This document shows positions 19,631-30,082 of a stretch of DNA of 64,000 nt, piece after piece. A program made the translations under genes and the position numbers. This DNA comes from Cymbomonas tetramitiformis (taxonomy: Eukaryota > Chlorophyta > Pyramimonadophyceae > Pyramimonadales > Pyramimonadaceae), in the NCBI GenBank assembly GCA_001247695.2, contig LGRX02029187.1, positions 1 through 64,000 on the forward strand, read 5' to 3'. Numbering within the stretch: the stretch's first letter is position 1; each line of letters begins with the position of its first letter. A model generated the notes under the pieces. It worked only from the letters and a program-made list of their open reading frames with translations. It was not told where the DNA came from and made no database searches.

Positions 19631-21218
19631 TGGAGCCACGGCTTAATTTCTTCCGCGAATGATTTTCTTCATCGGCACTGACTTCTTCAATCTGCTGGTT
19701 GCCCTTGGACAGTTTACATTAGTGAATTTGATTTGTTCCTGCTCTAGTTTACATATTCGGATTTGAGATGTAGGAACCGGATGCCCTTGCGGGGTATCAC
19801 CTAGTAGCAACCCTAGAGATGGATCAGAATTGCACAGTGGCTTTGCTAGAGTTGCAGAGATGAGCAGCTTTGTATCTAACACTCCCCACCTTCAGCACAA
19901 CTAGTGGTGTACTGGAATCTGCCAGCAGCCCTCACGGAGTAGCCGGTGTAGGCCCTGGCAGACTCCCCTAGATCCGTAGTAGCTCAGGGTGAGTGTCGTT
20001 GTTGTGTCACGTGTCACCGAGGTCACTGATCGGGTTTAGTTTCGAGGTTCATATTGTTTCCGTTACCTCATAATATTCAGTTTTAGACTTCACCGAAACG
20101 GCCAACCTGTTAGTCCACTTAACCGGATATCCATTGTGAGGGTATCCCTGTAGTATGTTGTTGGCGGAAGAACGGGTGGCCTCGAGGGTTGAGGCGCTTA
20201 TATGGACATGCAACTCGGAGCAAGACCCCGACGCTCCTCTCCCGCTCGTAAGTGATCTCACAAATGATCGGAGTCATCGCCTTCTCGAAATGCAAGCGGC
20301 TGCAAGTGACTTGGCAATTCTTTTGGAGAAATCGGTGTAAGATAACGCAAAGTACGCAAGAGTAATTTCAAGTACCTGGCACGAGTACAAATACGTGGAG
20401 GAAGCATGTGAGTATATTTTTGGCATGAACTGCGAAATGGAATTTAAATTTATATAACTATGCTTGGTCCTTGGAAAACAACCGTTCGGTGTCAAGTGCT
20501 CTCCAAGAAGAGCAACCCGCACAGGAAAATGACGTGTGATGTGACTGTATGCAGTCATCATAAGGTCGCAAGTCCTAGGTATAAAGGGGTATGATTAATA
20601 ACGATCCCGTGCGTGAATGAAGCAATCAACCAAAAAAATACGGATATAAGAATATGCACAACCCGAACGTGGTGCGCGGCGTTGTACGGTGTAATGAAAC
20701 GTGAATGCGTATGGGTATGCCCACATTGAAACAATGCTTTATTCTAGATTCGTGATCGAGGGAAACGCAAAACTTGTGCTACAAGACGACATGTGCCGGG
20801 CACGTCCTCGTTTTTTCACCCATCATTTTCCCAGTTGTTTGCTCATTTCCCGGGGGAAATCTCCAGTTTCGAAAAATCTGCACTCTTGTGGCTAGCCCAA
20901 ATTTTCATTCTAAATTATTTTTTGCACTTTTGATGTTGGTTCCCAACTTTTCACCTTGGGGATCCTCACGTGCGCCCTTACGAAGAAGAAGAAGAAGAAG
21001 AAAAGGCATCACTCTGCAGACCAAGTGTTATCGGCTTAGATATTCAGAAATTGATATCGATATATTGGTGTACAAATCGGCATACATTGCAACTTTCGTC
21101 GATCTAGCTACCACAAACATATTTTTCAGAAATAGGGTTTTGCTTTCGATTGGCTCCATGGATGGGCACGTTTCAAACATAAGCTATCCAAAAATTATGC
21201 AAACGTAAGGTGTACTGC
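19631..21218. other. Unassigned spacer
   Basis: No protein family was recognised. A minus-strand open frame at 19643-19882 (79 codons) directly after the LINE stop has a retroelement-like, basic composition but no diagnostic motif. A (GAA)n microsatellite lies at 20982-21004. The rest shows only short frames on both strands. Confidence 0.4.
20982..21004. repeat. (GAA)n microsatellite
   Basis: Seven uninterrupted GAA units followed by an A run. Confidence 0.9.
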
Positions 21219-22292
21219 TCACTCCTTGCAAGGCAAATCGATCTCTCGCGCCAACTCTTCTACAACTTGTCTCCACTTTTGGCGGTCTTTGTCTTTTTCA
21301 AGAAGTGGTGTCTCTGATGCCAATAGCTTGGCCAACTCTTCCTGAAGCTGCACCTGCGGGGAGTCTTGCATGCATCCTGTATCTCCACAACTCCTACTGA
21401 TTAAAAGGATTGCTTGGCCATCGACTTCTGAACCCGACCAGCTGGCACAAATATGCCTCGATGGATGCTGGATGATGAAACCAGCGACGGTAATTCCAGC
21501 AGCCACCGCTGAGCTATACAACCGGAACTCCGCGTCCTTGAAATCCGAAGGCTGAAAGTACCACTCAGTCAAATTTGGCCCAAGCCACGGCATTTCATAC
21601 GGCTCCCAGCTATCAAACCTCAGCATGTCTGCCTGGTCTTGCAATGTCATGAACCAAAAAGGCTCCCTCTCGTGAAGCTCTCCAACCTGCAAGAGCGCGA
21701 TGCCTCCTGGTTTGAGCAGACGGATCAGGGGGCTCAGCTTGTATGGCCGCTTGTCCTTTTTGCAGTGCCGTACAAACTTGCGGATGCAGTGCTGGGACAG
21801 GATCACGTCATACCGCTCGTCGGTCAGGTTGCACATGTTGGTTCTAGCATCACCAAATATAATCTTGGGCAGGTTATACACATTGACGGGAACGTTGAAC
21901 GATTTGGCCGTATGTAAGAAGAAATCTTCTTCCACCTCATTATTCCTGTGTTTCAGCATGTCAAACCAGTTGATGCCAGTGATGTCGGCCTCTGGATACA
22001 TAGCTTTCAGCTGTAGGGCGGCGTTACCCATGCCAGAGCACACTTCCAGCAGCTGGGGGGTGGAGCTTGAGGAGGAGGGGGGCTCCACTCGGTTCAGATA
22101 GGCATCCATCAGCTTCCAGAATGTGTTATCGCACCGACCTAAGATCTTTTGAAAGAAATACTGTGCAACCGCCCTCCCCCGTCGTGGCCTCAAAAGGGCA
22201 AACGCTGGTGAGGGGAAAGCATCACGTAGGATGCGTCGACGGGAAGAATGAGCACCATGGTGTTGGCCATCGATCGCTGAAACGATGCGCAA
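21219..22292 (-). CDS. Class I SAM-dependent methyltransferase
   Basis: An intron-free frame of 357 residues. Motif I is LLEVCSGMGNAALQLKAMYP (residues ~80-100, Glu-x-Gly-x-Gly loop that holds SAM). ITGINW follows as the acidic-loop strand, then IIFGDA, YDVILSQHCIRKF (motif IV position) and LIRLLKPGGIALLQVGEL (post-motif strand typical of the Methyltransf_11/25 group). The C-terminal third (~220-357) has no recognised domain and ends in a charged helix. The first ~45 residues are low in complexity and may not be real; a start inside the frame or an upstream exon is possible. Substrate unknown. It has no transposon features and is the best candidate for an ordinary host gene in the window. Confidence 0.72.
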   Translation of the reverse strand: MRIVSAIDGQHHGAHSSRRRILRDAFPSPAFALLRPRRGRAVAQYFFQKILGRCDNTFWKLMDAYLNRVEPPSSSSSTPQLLEVCSGMGNAALQLKAMYPEADITGINWFDMLKHRNNEVEEDFFLHTAKSFNVPVNVYNLPKIIFGDARTNMCNLTDERYDVILSQHCIRKFVRHCKKDKRPYKLSPLIRLLKPGGIALLQVGELHEREPFWFMTLQDQADMLRFDSWEPYEMPWLGPNLTEWYFQPSDFKDAEFRLYSSAVAAGITVAGFIIQHPSRHICASWSGSEVDGQAILLISRSCGDTGCMQDSPQVQLQEELAKLLASETPLLEKDKDRQKWRQVVEELAREIDLPCKE

Positions 22293-23452
22293 GGTCTCGT
22301 GATTTACAGCAATTGCTCACCCTATGGAAGGTTCCGCATGCCTCTCTACACAAGCACGTAACAACTTTTGAAACGAATGGCGGTGGAACTTAGTTCCTTA
22401 CTGCTAGTGGTTTCGCAAGTCTACAGCTTCATACCTCTACTTAAAACTCCGAAAAGCTGGCCATCTACGGTGGGTGTTAGAACTAGCGTCTGACACGTCT
22501 AAAGCTGTGACACCTTCGACCCCGGCCCCTTGGTTCTTCCTCAACGGCATTTAGTAAGTTGGACACCTATGGCATTTAGTAAGTTGAAGAGATGAATAAA
22601 GCCCACCATGAGTAGCCTGCCATGCGGGGCAAAAATGTGCAGTGTAACCCCCTAAAAGCGCACGCGAGACCCGGTTAGCCACACCCCAAACCCCCAACTG
22701 CCTGGGCTCCAAGCCATCAACTACTGTAAAGTCTGCCGCAGTCACCTATGTCTGCCTCTCGAGCGCAAATTGTGTTTGTCTGGTCGTACCTGGAAGCACT
22801 GCACTGGGCGGCCAACTCCGTGTCCTGTTCCCGAATCCTTGGGTACTACTATGCATCCTTCCTCAGTGTAGCCCTTCGGCGCCTGCGTCCCTTGTGGCTC
22901 GGAGTATATGTTCACGAAGTGCTTCAAACCTGTCCAGCGTTGCCAGCCCTATCCTCAGCCACTCAGCCCGCCTCTCGTCCTGCGAGCGGAACCTTGTGAC
23001 GGCCAAAAGCATTTTACCCTTCGAGTGCTCCGCAGAGAGCTCGGTCAGCCAGTGAAGCCCACTACGTACCTGTGGCTTATTCGCTTACAGGGAGCCAGCC
23101 AGCAACGACGACACAAAAGCAAATTATAGCCAATCATACGTACATAATGCTGCCACCCACCATTCGTGCGGGAATAGGGAGTCAGCATGTGAGCACTAAA
23201 TTGCTCTGGGGCAGCAGCTCCGAAGGAAGGCTTCTCAGGAAGCTCCGCGCCGCGATGAGTGGGAGTGGGCCAGCAAAAATGTTCCTTAGAATGAGAATAT
23301 AATTTAGGTGCTGGTCGCAGTTTTCATATGGACTAGGCTCTCACTTGCATAGTTGTCCACAACTTCACGTCTCCCGAACCCGATCTTTTAGGGTTTAAGG
23401 GCTCCTGCCCTCGACAGGCATGCCCACACGCCAGCTTCCTTAGGATCCTCGA
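22293..23452. other. Unassigned spacer
   Basis: No gene was recognised. A short direct repeat, GGCATTTAGTAAGTTG, occurs at 22547 and 22571. Open frames are short and occur on both strands without similarity to known proteins. The region could hold introns or further exons of the minus-strand ORF at 23453-23866. Confidence 0.35.
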
Positions 23453-23866
23453 CTATCTGTGGTGCATACCTGATTTCTTGAGCGCTTCGAGAGCTCCAGG
23501 GTACTTCCCAAGGTCGAGGGTAACCGCATTAGCATACTTTGGCAACGGCACAGTGACGCTACCAGGAGAGAAGTCTCCAGTAAGCCGTGCCACAGGCCCT
23601 GTCGGTAGGGTTGTCGGTTCTTCACGATCCAAGGCTTCTCTCGCGATAGCTTCTCGTCGACGAGCCCTGCGAGCTGCACTCCCGAGATTTCTACGCCAAG
23701 GAACTCCAGCTGAACTTTTTGAGGATATCAGAGGACCTTTAACTTGTGACAACTCTTCTTCCGTAGCAGAGCCTGGGTATCTGCGTCTGCTGTCGCATTG
23801 TGTGCACGTTATGACAGTCGACAATGCGCATATCCACAGCCAATTCATGTCAAGGCTCTTGTGCAA
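23453..23866 (-). CDS. Hypothetical protein or exon, possible signal peptide
   Basis: A 137-codon frame. From the second Met it reads MNWLWICALSTVITCTQC, a hydrophobic stretch that could be a signal peptide or anchor. A basic Arg-rich helix (RRARRREAIAREALDREE) follows, then a short conserved-looking tail (TLDLGKYPGALEALKKSG). At the end of the frame, KKSG is followed on the minus strand by CAG/GTATGC, a fair splice donor near 23471, so this could be an exon of a host gene. No family recognised. Confidence 0.35.
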   Translation of the reverse strand: MHKSLDMNWLWICALSTVITCTQCDSRRRYPGSATEEELSQVKGPLISSKSSAGVPWRRNLGSAARRARRREAIAREALDREEPTTLPTGPVARLTGDFSPGSVTVPLPKYANAVTLDLGKYPGALEALKKSGMHHR

Positions 23867-24495
23867 TCAATATCTTCGCTGCTAGCTACATTTTCCAGCC
23901 CAATCCGAACCAGCGTGCGCCCAACTGATTTTCACTTTTAAGACTGTTTTTAAGCCCCACGGCAACCCCGACTCAAGAGAAGACTGATCCTTTAGCTTTA
24001 CTTGTTGTTGCATCTCTTTATCGCTGGTTATATCTCTGAGAAAAGCTATGGATAGGAACGCCAGAGAAGCGACTCAGAGAAGAACTTCGGCCGACGGACG
24101 CTGTGGGCCGCCAGATCGATGGGGAGATCCCAACGATCTACTGGGAAGAGGTGCAGAGAGAAGAGCGAAGAAGACTCGAGAGAACAGCATCGGCAAATTC
24201 AGCATGCTTCTTCGGGCGTGTCGTCGACACTCACACTCGACACTCGACTGTCGATGTCGACTGTCGACTGTCGATGTCGTGTGACACTCTCCCAACGGGT
24301 CGCAAGCCAGAGGAGAGCCATGAGTCGTCGGATCAGGCCGTCATTTCACCACCTTTTTCTTCATACCGAAAGCATTATTTTCGCTGTCTGGAAGCACTTT
24401 ACTGCTGTATATCATCTTGATTTTTCAACTGCAGGGTGCGAGACTACCAAACATGATTCTTCCTTGCACCTATTATACACTCGAACTTTTACAAT
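23867..24495. other. Spacer with TGTCGA repeats
   Basis: No firm gene. 24221-24285 is a short array of GTCGACACTC / CTGTCGATGTCGA units, rich in GTCGAC palindromes. An open frame at 24048-24284 (78 codons, MDRNAREATQRR) ends inside that array and has no recognised similarity. Confidence 0.45.
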
Positions 24496-24503
24496 ATTGT
24501 GAG
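24496..24503. repeat. 8-bp target-site duplication, left (ATTGTGAG)
   Basis: ATTGTGAG immediately precedes the left terminal repeat of the hAT-like element and is repeated exactly at 28999-29006. Confidence 0.88.
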
Positions 24504-24718
24504 CAAGGTTGGCAAGTCATCTGAATTCCGATCTGAATTCCGATCTGAATGTCGAAATCTGAACGTAATTGTCTGAATAACCTGAATATGTCTGAATATG
24601 AGTGGCGTATTCATCTAAGAGGCCATTCCCGCCTCGATGCGATGAATTGGACGCACCCAAGGGCACCCCAACATGCTAGGATGCCATTATGACCCATAGC
24701 CGATCTTTTGGGACTTAC

Positions 24719-24909
24719 TGCTGGATGTGACACACCGTGTGTCACTTCCTGTTATCTGTACTAGTACTCCGTACAGTACGGGTGTCACAGGTTTAGGGTT
24801 TCCGGCATAAAGCCGAGACTATCTTATGTTTATTGGGACTTATGCAAACACCGAAAGTGAAAGCGTTCTGACTGTAACCCGATATATACCCGTAGCTATA
24901 TATCTCACA
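24719..24909 (+). repeat. 5' LTR (191 bp)
   Basis: Identical to 27818-28008. It contains the perfect palindrome GTGACACACCGTGTGTCAC near its start and TA-rich CGATATATACCCG near its end, where a TATA signal could lie. The sequence just inside (GGTTATGGTGCGCC) should hold the tRNA primer site; it is not the usual initiator-Met complement. Confidence 0.95.
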
Positions 24910-25298
24910 GGTTATGGTGCGCCAGGCACCTTCCACTACTTTTGGTAGCATGATTGGCTAAACGCCTCCGCTTGGTGGGGCGTTGGGGGTCCCATTTGAT
25001 GGTTGCGCTATGAGGACTCGCGGTTGAGGCACACGTCGTTACGGAGTAATTGTGTTTATCGCTGCAGCGTACCCTACGTAATTTTTTGGATGTCCACGGG
25101 ATTTTCGTTTTGACTGGACCTGATCAATCTTTGTCGCGGACTTCTTGCGCAACGTGTTCTTCGACTTCCGCATTTCTACAATTGGGATTTCGCAGTTACG
25201 GACGTTTTGACTGCTTTTGCCATCACCATTTCCGCGAGTTCCTCCTCTCCGCGCCATCGCCACCTTACCCCGACGTACCCACCTATAGGATTTTTATC

Positions 25299-27607
25299 AT
25301 GAGTATTTCTTCGCACGCTACGCCTCCCATGGGGGCTCACAACCGGATTCGTCTAGACACAATTTTTTCCCGAGACGTTGGGATGCGCTATCGGCCAACG
25401 CCTGCATCTCCGGCAGCTAATTTGACGGCTCCTGAGCGGACACGTGCCGTGGCCGTTCAGAATTCGTCATGGGACGTTGATTTAATCAAAAGAACATCTC
25501 GCGACGCTCTTGGCTCCAAGGAGGCGTCATTCCGAGGTGACGCGAACCGGACCGCAATGTTTTGTGGACGTCGTTGGTGACATCTTTACAGTCGGCATTT
25601 GAGTTGAAAGACACCGCCAACGACACCCTCTTCGACTTGGCGGACGCCACCAAGGAGGTCAACAACGTCTACAACGCCATCCTCTTCACGACGTTGACGT
25701 CTTTGACGAGGCCTCACTCACCCGCGAGACGTTGGGTGGACGCTTCTGGACGTGCTTCACCGCGAGATGGGAAGCGAGCTTTGCTTGAGGTCACGAAGAG
25801 GCTGCTTCCTCGAGTTCTCCGACCCCTTGGGAACTACGAGGAGTTGTGTGCCATCTACTTCGACTCCAAGCTCGACCCCGATCCGTTAATCCAAGACTTC
25901 GACGCCTGCCTAACGGCTATCCGCAACTCGCCCTCTGGTCCGCTCGACGACATGATGGCCAAGAAGCAGCTGCTCGCGTCCCTCGACCCCATCATGTACG
26001 ACAAGGTCACCACGCCGCTTCGGCTCGACGTGGACTTGGCCAAGGTCGACCTCGAGGACATCTACGCCCACATCCTCGAGATTTGGGAGAGCGAGAACGG
26101 CGTTGGCCGCGCGAAGCACCCTAAGCCGTCACCTCCGACTTCCCCAACTATGCTTTACTCTGGTGGGATTGACGTTAAGAGCCTCATCATGGAGTTCGAG
26201 AAGCAATTGGAGGCCGCCACCTCTACCCTCGTGACGCTAAAGGACTCAATCGCGAAGAACGACGAGCCTCTCTCTGGATTCGCTGACTCTCACCGCCGCC
26301 GCCAGCAGCCTGACGGTAAGCGGGGTGTCTCCTTTCCGCCCTCACGTTGGCGGGATGAGCGCAACAGGAGGGACGATGGGAAGTTCCATGGACGGAGCAA
26401 TCGTGTTGGGGGCTATGGCGCGCGGAAGAGCTTCCGCTTCGCCGCGAGCCCGCTCAAGACCGACGGGAATTGGAGTCAGAACCACTACAAGAAGAACTCC
26501 GCCCACAACATCTCCTTCCACGTGGCCTCCTCCGCCTTCGTCCCTGAGTGCGCGCGTTGTCCTCCTGGACACTTCCACGACACCGCGAATTGCCCCACGG
26601 ACGACATGGCATGCGCGGAGTGCGACTTGGTGACTGCCGACGAGAGCGACGAGATTGTGTCCGCGTTCCAAGCCGCCTTCGACGCCCAGGACGACGCCAC
26701 CTTCGCTCGACTTTGTGGACAACATGATCAACCTGTTGTTCGTCACGACGAAGAGCCCTTCACCTTCGCGGACGACATCAACATTGGCCTTCGGGCACAG
26801 TACGCAGGCTTAAAGCCTTCTCCGCCCTCTCTCCTTGCTACCCGCGTGCACGAGGCGCGCACGGCTCTCCGTGAGCTGAAGCAGGTAGCCGGTGGTGCTG
26901 AGTCGGCCCCGCAGCATTTTCCCATGGTTCATTTCGGCACGGCCCCGCCCGCCGTAATCGACGAGAGCATCGCGGAGCCCGAGCCGCAATTGACGATCGA
27001 CAACAACGAGAACGCGCTAATCTTCCCGAAGCAGTTCGTCGACAACGAACCCCCCTTCGAGCAGTCCTTTATGGACGGCATGTCTGTGAAATTGGGCTTC
27101 TTCGAGCCCGAGCCACAGGTTTCAATTCAATCCTTCAGCCCCCTGCCTCCGTACATTTCTTCCACGCATGATTCAGCTAGCGTGGCTGACTCGGAGTCTG
27201 GCGACGAGGAATTGCATGTGGACACACCGCCACCCGCTCCACGGGTTGGTGGTGTCCGGGCACCGTCAATTGGCAGTCTCCTCACGGCAGCGGCACTGCC
27301 GGCTCTGTTCATGTGTGTGAGCATGGCTTTGCTCGACACCGTCACCGCCTCTGCACTTTGTGGCGTGGAGATTGCTCCACGGGCGGTGGTGTCCGGGCAG
27401 TCCTTCAATTATCAGAATTGCGCAATGGACTTCTTCCGTGACTCCGCCTTTCTGGACTCTGGACCCGCTGACCCCGACGGCAACTTCAATCTGGACTCTG
27501 GTTCTTTGGACTTTGGCACTTTTGACTTCTTCAATCTGAGCTTTGAGATTGACAACGGCAACTTCTACAGCGAACTCTGCTTTGTGGACCGCTTTCAAAG
27601 TGGCTAG
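25299..27607 (+). CDS. Gag protein of the LTR element (two overlapping frames)
   Basis: A 93-codon frame starts at the ATG at 25299 (MSISSHATPPMG) and ends at 25580. A longer frame, -1 relative to it, is open from 25562 to 27607 (681 codons) but has no early ATG. Reading both needs a -1 shift inside the 19-bp overlap, near ATGTTTTG. The long frame looks like a Ty1/copia-type Gag helical domain (LDPIMYDKVTTPL and neighbouring helices, residues ~60-190). It then has a basic RNA-binding-like region and a Cys/His cluster (CARCPPGHFHDTANC, then CAEC) that may act as a zinc site. The C-terminus is acidic and Phe/Asp-rich. It would package the element's RNA. Whether the shift is programmed, removed by splicing, or a lesion cannot be told. 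Confidence 0.7.
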
Positions 27608-27817
27608 AGTTGCTCTGTGACTGCTAGTAGCCCTGCTAGATCAGCTTCAAGGCCAAGATGCCTCCTTGTGTGCACGGCTAGCTAGAGATTTGGGACCGCC
27701 CTGGCCAAGAGCACAGGCCCCCTCTAGAATTGTTTCCACCGCTTGAGATGGTGTGTTTTCTAACTGCAACAACCCTGTTCCACCCTAACTCTTCCTCCGT
27801 AATAGTCCAGGGTGGTG

Positions 27818-28008
27818 TGCTGGATGTGACACACCGTGTGTCACTTCCTGTTATCTGTACTAGTACTCCGTACAGTACGGGTGTCACAGGTTTAGGGTTT
27901 CCGGCATAAAGCCGAGACTATCTTATGTTTATTGGGACTTATGCAAACACCGAAAGTGAAAGCGTTCTGACTGTAACCCGATATATACCCGTAGCTATAT
28001 ATCTCACA
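27818..28008 (+). repeat. 3' LTR (191 bp)
   Basis: Identical to the 5' LTR. It is preceded by CCAGGGTGGTG, a short purine-leaning tract in the place of a polypurine tract, and followed by the CTTAC duplication. Confidence 0.95.
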
Positions 28009-28463
28009 CTTACCACGGCCTCTGGTCACACTTTGGAGACCTCTGGAGGTCTCCGAGGCTCTGCAGCTGACCTGGTATTCATCTAAGAGGCCATTCCCGC
28101 CTCGATGCGATGAATTGGACGCACCCAAGAGCACCCCAACATGTTAGGATGTCCTCATGATCCATATACGATCGTTTGGGACTTACGATGTCTCTAGTCA
28201 CACGGTGGAGACCTCTGGAGGTCTTCGAGGCCCCACAACGGACCTGGTATTCATTTAAGAGGCCATTCCCGCCTCGATACGACGAATTGAGTGCACCCGA
28301 GGGCACCCCAACATGCTAGGATGCCGTTATGACCCATAGGATGATATTTCGGGACTTGCGGTGATGCGGCCTATGATCACACTTTGGAGACCTCCAAAAA
28401 TCTCGGAGGCTCTGCGACACTGCGACACTGCTTCAATGCAACCCCTCCTCCTCCCACCCCCCC

Positions 28464-28778
28464 GGTTTAGGGTTTCGCGAAGTAGGGTTTGGGTTTCCTT
28501 GACAAGCACACCTACTGCCGTATCTAGGGTTTAGGGTTTAGGGTTTAAGGGTTTACCCGTGGTGAAATGGCTTGAGCTAAACTGTAGGAGCTGTGGGTTT
28601 AGGGTTTAGAGTTCAACCCATTAAACCCTAAACCCTAAGCCCTAAACCCACAGTTCCTGAAATGTATGAGCTGTGGGTTAATGAATTAGGGTTTAAGGCT
28701 ACATAAACCCTAAACCATATGCCCTAAACCCTAAACCCACGGCTCATACATTTCAGCTCAAGCCATTTCACCACGGGT
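28464..28778. repeat. TTTAGGG telomere-type motifs arranged as a large hairpin
   Basis: Several GGTTTAGGG units (28464, 28524-28548, 28597) face AAACCCTAA units (28623-28647, 28705-28737). Outside them a perfect 24-bp inverted repeat (28555-28578 and 28755-28778; GGTGAAATGGCTTGAGCT on one side) closes a ~220-bp hairpin. A second, nearly perfect pair (around TGAAATGTATGAGCTGTGGG) nests inside. It lies within the hAT-like element, not at a chromosome end. Confidence 0.85.
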
Positions 28779-28998
28779 CCCTCTGCTCCCTCAAGGCCTG
28801 TAGAAGGTCCCTCGGGACCTGTCGTAGGTCCCTACGTACCAGGCTCTCGCCGCGCGCCTCGTGTGGTTGTTATTATGGCTCCAATAGGCTTAAACCGTAT
28901 TTTCATCTGAATTTGTCTGAATTTGTCTGAATTACGTTACGATCTGAATTCCGTTCTTAACTCTGAATTCCGATTCTGAATCTGAATTGCCAACCTTG

Positions 28999-29006
28999 AT
29001 TGTGAG
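28999..29006. repeat. 8-bp target-site duplication, right (ATTGTGAG)
   Basis: Exact copy of 24496-24503, directly after the right terminal repeat. Confidence 0.88.
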
Positions 29007-29244
29007 TTCTTATATGTTCGGGCCTAATGCTTTCTTCAAAAGCGGTCCACACCTTCGTGCGCGCGTTCAACTAGATTTCATCCTTTGCTCCCAACTAGCA
29101 TAATCAATGGAACAAGGCAAATGAGGACTCAAATTGTAGCCTTTTCGTCCGTCGAAGATTCTCGCGTTCGTCGCTAAGGTAACCAGAGTTATTTTATATC
29201 TTCAGGCGTATCTTCTAGCCCTTCCGTGTGCTTGCAAAGTGTTT

Positions 29245-29745
29245 GGCTGATTCCATAAGGTCGTTTCCGACTCCATACTTCACGGATTCGGGCCAAATCT
29301 CCGGCAAACGAAAGTTATCCCTCTCAGCTTTCATACGTTGAATAGGATGGACCCATGAAACGTCATGAGCTCTCGTAGTTCACCGCGGCTGAGCAGGGTT
29401 TTGGGCTGGGTGGCTCATTCCATAGGGTCACAAGATTGCACGTTTTCGACTCCATACTTCACGGAATCGGGCCAAATCTCCGGCAAACGAAAGGTACCTC
29501 TCTTAGCTTTCATGTGTTGAATAATATGAACCCATGAAACGCCATGAGCTCTCGTAGTTCACCGCGGCTGAGCAGGGTTTTGGGCTGGGTGGCTCATTCC
29601 ATAGGGTCACAAGATTGCACGTTTCCGACTCCATACTTAACGGAATCGGGCCAAATCTCCGGCAAGCGAAAGGTACCTCTCTTAGCTTTCATATGTTGAG
29701 TAGTATGAACCCATGAAACGCCATGAGCTCTCGTAGTTCTGTCGC
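29245..29745. repeat. ~180-bp tandem repeat, three copies
   Basis: Copies start at GGCTGATTCCATA (about 29245), GGCTCATTCCATAGGG (about 29411) and the same (about 29591). Shared phrases are CGACTCCATACTT, CGGGCCAAATCTCCGGCAA and CCATGAAACG(C/T)CATGAGCTCTCGTAGTTC. Copies 2 and 3 are nearly identical; copy 1 is shorter and older. No coding frame is conserved. Confidence 0.88.
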
Positions 29746-30082
29746 AAACGCGTGCACATGATGGTACGAATGCTGCCGGACCCGAGCAATCTTAACACTC
29801 GCGGATAGACATAAACTCGTTCTTAACCCCTAAACGGCGGTTTGTTCCGATATCGGAACAGATCGGACGGACAACAACCCTATTGCATTGGCTAGCGCAA
29901 CGTATACCGTGCGATATACTTCATCAAATGACACGCCACTTTGTGGACACTTTCTCCATACTGTCTTCTAAGAGTGTACGACTTTATACGGCCTAAGATG
30001 GTCAATATCCAGTTCATTTTGGCTCCAAAAACAAAAGCAGTTGGTCTTCGAAACCTGTTGTTAACCTGTTGTTTTTTCAGTT
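29746..30082. other. Spacer upstream of the 30083 gene
   Basis: Nothing coding was recognised. It ends in TGTTGTTTTTTCAG, a strong polypyrimidine tract and splice acceptor 2 bp before the ATG at 30083. The 5' untranslated region therefore probably contains an intron and the promoter lies further upstream. Confidence 0.45.

Larger units (their letters stand above)
24719..28008 (+). mobile_element. Gag-only LTR retrotransposon (TR-GAG type), very young
   Basis: 3,290 bp bounded by two 191-bp LTRs that I find identical base for base, starting TGCTGG and ending CTCACA. The flanks carry a perfect 5-bp duplication, CTTAC (24714-24718 and 28009-28013), the usual size for LTR-element integration. 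The interior encodes only a Gag-like protein: no protease, RT, RNase H or integrase. Such elements must borrow enzymes from an autonomous partner. Identical LTRs imply recent insertion. Confidence 0.93.
24607..28420. repeat. ~172-bp direct repeats, three copies, first one split
   Basis: The unit begins GTATTCAT(C/T)TAAGAGGCCATTCCCGCCTCG. Copies start at 24607, 28075 and about 28248. The first copy runs to CTTAC at 24718 and resumes at 28014 on the other side of the LTR retrotransposon. Units end with a GGAGACCTCTGGAGGTCT palindrome. They belong to the hAT-like element and predate the LTR insertion. Confidence 0.88.
24504..28998. mobile_element. hAT-like non-autonomous DNA transposon (4.5 kb including nested insert)
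   Basis: The ends are perfect 12-bp inverted repeats: CAAGGTTGGCAA (24504-24515) and TTGCCAACCTTG (28987-28998). They are bounded by an exact 8-bp duplication, ATTGTGAG. An 8-bp duplication and short terminal repeats of this kind are typical of the hAT superfamily. Subterminal regions on both sides carry repeated TCTGAAT(TCC) motifs (24520-24597; 28908-28986), as expected for transposase-binding sites. Inside are ~172-bp direct repeats, a telomere-motif hairpin and a nested LTR element, but no transposase, so it must have been moved by an enzyme encoded elsewhere. Without the nested LTR element and one copy of its 5-bp duplication it would be about 1.2 kb. Confidence 0.85.

Noticed and set aside
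19643..19882. Minus-strand 79-codon ORF as a retroelement gene
   Set aside because: Composition is suggestive, but there is no diagnostic motif and the frame is short; left as part of the unassigned spacer.
28464..28778. True telomere or chromosome end
   Set aside because: The TTTAGGG tracts are short, interrupted and in both orientations, and lie inside a transposon with sequence continuing on both sides.
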